From assembly GCA_023258055.1 (NCBI GenBank), contig JALRAI010000008.1, positions 1-32,975 of the forward strand: a stretch of DNA of 32,975 nt. Direction: 5' to 3'. The position numbers and the translations under genes are program-made. Source of the stretch: Flavobacteriaceae bacterium. Lineage in GTDB: Bacteria > Bacteroidota > Bacteroidia > Flavobacteriales > Flavobacteriaceae. Every line of letters starts with the position of its first letter. Position 1 is the stretch's first letter. This document shows, piece after piece, positions 28,299 to 32,975 of this stretch. The notes beneath the pieces are model-generated. The model was given only the letters and a program-made list of their open reading frames with translations, made no database searches and was not told the DNA's origin.

Positions 28299-29207
28299 AA
28301 TTTCTGAAAGAGCATTCTCGCGCTCAAACCAGTGGAGTTCTTCATTTTTATTAAACCAAGTCATCTGTCGCTTGGAAAAGCGCCTTGTGTTTTGTTTGAT
28401 AAGTTCGATAGCACTTTCGAGCGATGATTTCTTGTCCAAGTGATCAAATATCTCTCTGTACCCGACGGTTTGTAAGGCGTTAAGTTCGCGGTAAGGGTAG
28501 AGCTCCTGAGCCTCTTGAACTAAACCATCTGTGATCATCTGATCAACTCTTTGATTAATGCGCTCATAAATCTCAGCACGTGGGGCTGTGAGCCCGATAA
28601 TGGTGTATTTAAATGGTCTTTTTTTGACCTTGTCTGATCTAAGGGTAGAAAATGCGATGCCTGAGCTACGGTAAATTTCTAGGGCCCGAATGATGCGTTG
28701 TGGATTCATGATGTCCACCTGATTAAAATACGCAGGATCCACTTTTTTTAATTCCTCCTGAAGCCAAATTAGCCCATTTGCTTTGAATTCTTGATTTAAT
28801 TGTGTTCTAACAGCATTTGGAACTTCGGGAAATTCATCTAGTCCATATAAAAGTGCATTAATGTAGAGGCCGGATCCCCCCACGACCACCGTCTTGTCCT
28901 TGTTTTCAGAAAAACGGCTGATCAGTGACATAGCCTCGCGCTCAAAATCCCCTACACTATAGGCCTCATGTATGCTTTTATGCTGAATCAGATAGTGTGG
29001 CGCAGCGCTGAGTTCCTCTTTACTGGGCACAGCGGTACCGATGGTCATCTCTTTGTAGAATTGTCTTGAATCGGCTGAAATGATATTACAATCCAAATAA
29101 TTTGCTAAATCAATGGCTAGTTTGGTTTTACCAATGGCTGTAGGGCCTGCCACTACAATGATTTCATGGGGCCCTTGGGTTGCATTGATTGGGTCTTTTG
29201 TCTTCAC
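28269..29207 (-). CDS. miaA: tRNA dimethylallyltransferase
   Basis: IIVVAGPTAIGKTKLAIDLANYLDCNIISADSRQFYKEMTIGTA; GGSGLYINALLYG. GTG at 29207 (VKTKDPIN...), overlapping the upstream stop, preferred over the ORF-track start at 29279. Confidence 0.95.
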   Translation of the reverse strand: MKTKDPINATQGPHEIIVVAGPTAIGKTKLAIDLANYLDCNIISADSRQFYKEMTIGTAVPSKEELSAAPHYLIQHKSIHEAYSVGDFEREAMSLISRFSENKDKTVVVGGSGLYINALLYGLDEFPEVPNAVRTQLNQEFKANGLIWLQEELKKVDPAYFNQVDIMNPQRIIRALEIYRSSGIAFSTLRSDKVKKRPFKYTIIGLTAPRAEIYERINQRVDQMITDGLVQEAQELYPYRELNALQTVGYREIFDHLDKKSSLESAIELIKQNTRRFSKRQMTWFNKNEELHWFERENALSEILEFCFSLNH

Positions 29208-30052
29208 TAGTGCTCGTCTAGTTTGTGGCCGCAATTCCAGCAATAATGGGCCGATTCCTTTTGATCCGCAGCACTGCAATTTGGACAGGATTGGGTATTG
29301 AGTTCAGGCTCTGGAATTGATGTTTTGGCATAGGCGACACTTACAATCCCCGTGGGTACGGCTATGATTCCGTATCCCATAATCATAATTACTGAGGCGA
29401 TAAATTGACCCAACGGGGTTACAGGGGTAATATCGCCAAAGCCCACTGTGGTCAAAGTGACGATACACCAGTAAATACCTCTGGGAATACTGGTAAATCC
29501 ACTCTCATCTCCTTCTATCAAATACATTAGTGTTCCTGCGATCATAGAAACGATAATTACCGTGAAAAGAAAAACGAGAATTTTTGGTTTCGACAAACGC
29601 AAAGCTTCTTTAAGGCGGTGCCCCTCTTTGATATAACGCGTAATTTTTAATATTCTAAATACCCGCAACAGGCGCAGAGCTCTGAGTGTCGCCAAAGCGC
29701 CTGTACCACTTATTACCAATGATAAGTAGAGCGGAAAAATTGCCACTAAATCAACCAAACCGTAAAAACTAAAAATATAGTGTTTAGGCTGTTTAATTGA
29801 AATAATACGCAGGAGGTATTCTATGGTAAAAAGGATGGTAATGACCCATTCCGCTCTGGTGAAAAAGCTATACCATGCCTTTGGAAGCCCCGGGACACTC
29901 TCAAGCATAACAAAGAGTATGCTGGCTAGAATAAAGAGTAAAAGCACAATATCGAACCACTTTCCAGCAGGAGTATCCGCCTCATAAATAATTTCATGAA
30001 GTTTTTTTTGCCATGGTTTTAAGGGCTCTTGATTATGTGATTTCTCCGTCAT
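29207..30052 (-). CDS. Voltage-gated-type potassium channel/ion transporter with C-terminal zinc ribbon
   Basis: S4-like ALRALRLLRVFRILKITRYIKEGHRL; pore TLTTVGFGDITPVT; C-term CPNCSAADQKESAHYCWNC. Confidence 0.93.
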   Translation of the reverse strand: MTEKSHNQEPLKPWQKKLHEIIYEADTPAGKWFDIVLLLFILASILFVMLESVPGLPKAWYSFFTRAEWVITILFTIEYLLRIISIKQPKHYIFSFYGLVDLVAIFPLYLSLVISGTGALATLRALRLLRVFRILKITRYIKEGHRLKEALRLSKPKILVFLFTVIIVSMIAGTLMYLIEGDESGFTSIPRGIYWCIVTLTTVGFGDITPVTPLGQFIASVIMIMGYGIIAVPTGIVSVAYAKTSIPEPELNTQSCPNCSAADQKESAHYCWNCGHKLDEH

Positions 30053-30089
30053 AAAGGCTGGCTTGTGACCTTAAAAATAGTGAAGATTT

Positions 30090-30097
30090 CAAACATA
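30090..30097 (-). promoter_or_regulatory. Putative promoter -7 element TATGTTTG for the ion channel gene
   Basis: TAnnTTTG match on minus strand, 37 nt upstream of ATG 30052. Confidence 0.4.
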
Positions 30098-30165
30098 GGA
30101 CAGAAAATACAAATAGAGTAGGCGCAAGAGGGCTCTGTTTGAGAAAGAGCTGCAATATCATCATA

Positions 30166-31533
30166 TTAATCGTTAAGATTAATCACTTTTAAGACTTTGT
30201 GTCTGCGCAAATATGATTGTATAATATGCTGTGCATCTCTGTTATCTTGCATTGGTCTGATGATTGACTTCAAGACCTGTGGGTTTTGAATTTGAAAATT
30301 AAGCGAGTAGTAGCCTATGCCTTTAAATGCACCCTGCTCAATCAGCACACACGATCGTTCCTCGGTATGACGACCTTTATCAATGATCAATAAGTTATTG
30401 GACGCATAACGATTTTTACTAATAAACTCCATGGCTCTTTGATTGTACTGCTCAGGCGTTTCTTTTTCGATACACGCCCCCTTACATTGATCTAGTCCAT
30501 GCAAAAAACAGGCCTCCTTAGATTGATAAAGACCATTTAACTTTTGACAAAGTAGATACTGCTCGGTTATTTTAAAAAGAACAGATTTAGCTTGAGCAAA
30601 AGTAGTAAAGGTGGTGATGGCCTTTTTTCTGCGATCAGAGGGCTCAATGCTGAGATTGATATAGCCTTTTTCATCTACAAAATGGCTCAGTTGATAACGG
30701 AATAATGATCTCCTTAAAGATCTGTTATACAAAGGCTTGTGTAGTTTTATTTCTTCACTCTCTTTAAGTAAGGCGATGAGCTCATTACCCGTTCTTTCTA
30801 CTTGCAGATCAGCAGTTTCAAGCTGGAGTTTTTTACTCTTTCGGTCTTGTCCGGTAAAGTGTTGGGTGAGTCGTTTCTTAATGTTTTTACTCTTGCCGAT
30901 ATAAATGAGTTTTCCTTCTTGATTGCGCAAATAATAAACCCCTATTTCGGTTGGAGCCTGATCAATGAGCTCTAAAAGTTTAGGTTCGATTTGCTTTTTT
31001 GGGTCTAATCGTATTGAAGACGCAACAATACTCTTTTCAACGTCGCGATCCAGCAGAAGCTGAAACAACTTTACAGTGGCCTGTGCATCTCCTTGAGCAC
31101 GATGTCGATCACTTATAGGAATGCCTAAAGCACGCACGAGTTTTCCTAAACTGTAACTGGCATGGCCGGGTAATAATTTTTTTGAAAGTTCGACTGTACA
31201 AAGGGTTTTACGCTGAAAATCATAACCCAGGCGTTCGAATTCTGTACGCAGTATGCGATAATCAAATTGTGCATTATGGGCCACCAAAACGGCATCCTGG
31301 GTAATTTCTACGATTCGTTTGGCGACTTCATAAAATTTAGGGGCTTGGCGCAACATATTATTATTAATCCCAGTGAGTGAAACCACAAAGGCTTGTATGG
31401 GGCGTTCTGGATTTACCAGACTGCTGAATTGATCGACCACCTGAAAACCGTCATGACGATATATGGCAATTTCTGTAATGCCCTCCTGGTTGAATTTACC
31501 GCCAGTTGTTTCTATGTCGACTATCGCATACAT
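30166..31533 (-). CDS. DnaQ-like DEDDh 3'-5' exonuclease fused to GIY-YIG (UvrC/Cho-like) nuclease
   Basis: N-term YAIVDIETTGG, VAHNAQFDYRILRTEFERLGY, HRAQGDAQATVKLF; then IGVYYLRNQEGKLIYIGKSKNIKKRLTQHFTG; then LLCQKLNGLYQSKEACFLHGLDQCKGAC. Confidence 0.95.
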   Translation of the reverse strand: MYAIVDIETTGGKFNQEGITEIAIYRHDGFQVVDQFSSLVNPERPIQAFVVSLTGINNNMLRQAPKFYEVAKRIVEITQDAVLVAHNAQFDYRILRTEFERLGYDFQRKTLCTVELSKKLLPGHASYSLGKLVRALGIPISDRHRAQGDAQATVKLFQLLLDRDVEKSIVASSIRLDPKKQIEPKLLELIDQAPTEIGVYYLRNQEGKLIYIGKSKNIKKRLTQHFTGQDRKSKKLQLETADLQVERTGNELIALLKESEEIKLHKPLYNRSLRRSLFRYQLSHFVDEKGYINLSIEPSDRRKKAITTFTTFAQAKSVLFKITEQYLLCQKLNGLYQSKEACFLHGLDQCKGACIEKETPEQYNQRAMEFISKNRYASNNLLIIDKGRHTEERSCVLIEQGAFKGIGYYSLNFQIQNPQVLKSIIRPMQDNRDAQHIIQSYLRRHKVLKVINLND

Positions 31534-31546
31534 CTAAAAAACAGAA

Positions 31547-32209
31547 TTAATGCGTTTGTCTAGATCCAAAAATGGCACTGCCTACGCGAATCATATTACT
31601 TCCCGTTTTTATGGCCAGGGGATAATCCCCGCTCATTCCCATGGACAGGATCTCTAGGTTATGACGAGTTTTGTGCGTCTGAAAAAAGTGCTTTAAAACC
31701 AAAAATTCTTCGGTGATTTGTTGTTGGTCTTGGGTAAAGGTGGCCATGCCCATCACCCCACAAATACGCATATGCGGGAAGGGATTTGTGCTGAGGTGCT
31801 CCAAAAAATTAGAAGCCTCTTCCACACTAAAGCCATATTTTTCTTCTTCTTTAGCGATTTTTATTTGAAGCAAGCAATCGATAACCCGACGATAGCGCCC
31901 TCCTTGTCGATCAATCTCTTTGGCCAGTTTTTGGCTGTCCAAAGAATGAATTAAACTCACAAATGGGGCAATATATTTGACCTTGTTGCTTTGAAGGTGA
32001 CCGATCATATGCCATTGAATGTCCCTGGGCAGGGATTCCCACTTTCGGGTCATTTCCTGGACTTTATTTTCTCCAAAAATGCGATGACCCGTGTCATAGG
32101 CCGCTAATATAGCCTCATTGGGTTTGGTTTTAGAGACGGCTACTAGAGTGACTTCAGAGGGTAATTGAGCGCTTAAGTTTTTAAGGTTTTCAGGGATATT
32201 GTCCATCAT
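31547..32209 (-). CDS. YggS family pyridoxal phosphate-dependent/homeostasis protein
   Basis: VTLVAVSKTKPNEAILAAYDTGHRIFGENKVQEM; WHMIGHLQSNKVKYI; LSMGMSGDYPLAIKTGSNMIRVGSAIFG. ORF opens with TTG at 32215; ATG at 32209 is likelier. Confidence 0.94.
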   Translation of the reverse strand: MMDNIPENLKNLSAQLPSEVTLVAVSKTKPNEAILAAYDTGHRIFGENKVQEMTRKWESLPRDIQWHMIGHLQSNKVKYIAPFVSLIHSLDSQKLAKEIDRQGGRYRRVIDCLLQIKIAKEEEKYGFSVEEASNFLEHLSTNPFPHMRICGVMGMATFTQDQQQITEEFLVLKHFFQTHKTRHNLEILSMGMSGDYPLAIKTGSNMIRVGSAIFGSRQTH

Positions 32210-32218
32210 AACCAAAGA

Positions 32219-32975
32219 TTAAGCAAAGCGTGGTGCTACTTTTTCAGCCTTTTTACTTTGGCTGTAATCATAAAATCCTTCCTTGCTTTTCACGCCTAAT
32301 TTACCAGCCTGTACCATATTGACAAGTAGCGGGCATGGGGCAAATTTGGCGTCCTTATAACCTTGATACATGACGTTTAATATCGATAGGCAGACATCTA
32401 AACCAATGAAATCGGCCAGTTGTAAAGGCCCCATAGGATGAGCCATGCCTAATTTCATGATCTCATCGATTTCTTTGACCCCAGCCACACCCGTATGTAG
32501 GGTAAATATGGCCTCATTGATCATGGGAATCAAAATTCTATTGGCGACAAAACCGGGATAATCTTGGACAGAGACCGGTGTTTTGCCTAATTTCTCGGCC
32601 ATAGCTTTAACTGTGGTAAAGGTTTCTTCACTTGTTGAATAGCCAGAGATGATTTCCACGAGTTTCATCAGTGGCACCGGATTCATAAAATGCATGCCGA
32701 TCACACGGTCTGGGCGATGGGTCACTGAAGCAATTGAGGTTATGGAAATCGAAGAGGTGTTTGTTGCAAGTATGGTGTCTTCGGGGCAGAACACATCTAA
32801 GTCTTTAAAGATACTTTTTTTGAGCGCTTCTTGTTCGGTGGCCGCCTCTACCACTAAACTCGCGTATTCTACCCCTTCTTCTAGATTCGTGTAGGTGGTT
32901 ATATTTGAAAGGGTTTGTTTTTTTAACTCCTGATCGATGGTTCCCTTAGCGACCATTCGATCCAAATTAGCCTCA
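32219..32975 (-). CDS. 3-hydroxybutyryl-CoA/3-hydroxyacyl-CoA dehydrogenase (N-terminus beyond window)
   Basis: EAATEQEALKKSIFKDLDVFCPEDTILATNTSSISITSIAS, RVIGMHFMNPVPLMKLVEII, DYPGFVANRILIPMINEA, GPLQLADFIGLDVCLSI; frame stays open to the window edge. Confidence 0.95.
   Translation of the reverse strand, partial: EANLDRMVAKGTIDQELKKQTLSNITTYTNLEEGVEYASLVVEAATEQEALKKSIFKDLDVFCPEDTILATNTSSISITSIASVTHRPDRVIGMHFMNPVPLMKLVEIISGYSTSEETFTTVKAMAEKLGKTPVSVQDYPGFVANRILIPMINEAIFTLHTGVAGVKEIDEIMKLGMAHPMGPLQLADFIGLDVCLSILNVMYQGYKDAKFAPCPLLVNMVQAGKLGVKSKEGFYDYSQSKKAEKVAPRFA

Noticed and set aside
29208-29279. N-terminal extension of miaA (MQCCGSKGIGPLLLELRPQTRRAL)
   Set aside because: Antiparallel-free overlap with the zinc-ribbon tail of the channel gene in another frame; the GTG at 29207 gives a typical MiaA N-terminus.

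Overview
The window is a gene-dense segment of a Bacteroidota genome, probably Flavobacteriia/Flavobacteriaceae. The evidence is type IX secretion (T9SS) sorting domains, TAnnTTTG promoter motifs, a PorD/DUF4835 gene, and familiar gene neighbourhoods (dapF-GNAT-mltG; bamD-rpoZ-coaBC-porD-recN-fabI). It is mostly core housekeeping: dapF (partial), mltG, an RsmI-like methylase, dnaA, ribD, prmC, ligA, dapA, bamD, omega-like subunit, coaBC, porD, recN, fabI, coaE, a histidine kinase/response regulator pair, miaA, an ion channel, a DnaQ/GIY-YIG fusion nuclease, YggS and a 3-hydroxyacyl-CoA dehydrogenase (partial). I saw no CRISPR array, rRNA or tRNA, transposase, phage or defence island. I do not think a clearly new multi-gene system is present. 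The best leads are: (1) a 501-bp in-frame tandem duplication in a 1172-aa T9SS cargo protein, with nearly identical protein but patchy synonymous divergence; (2) a perfect 12-bp hairpin running into the start codon of the histidine kinase; (3) a recurring promoter-to-start-codon spacing suggesting leaderless transcripts for several genes; (4) a DnaQ-GIY-YIG-UvrC-like fusion nuclease; (5) hairpins with regulatory-looking positions, after dnaA and upstream of the large T9SS gene. All calls come from reading the sequence and supplied ORFs; no database search was run.
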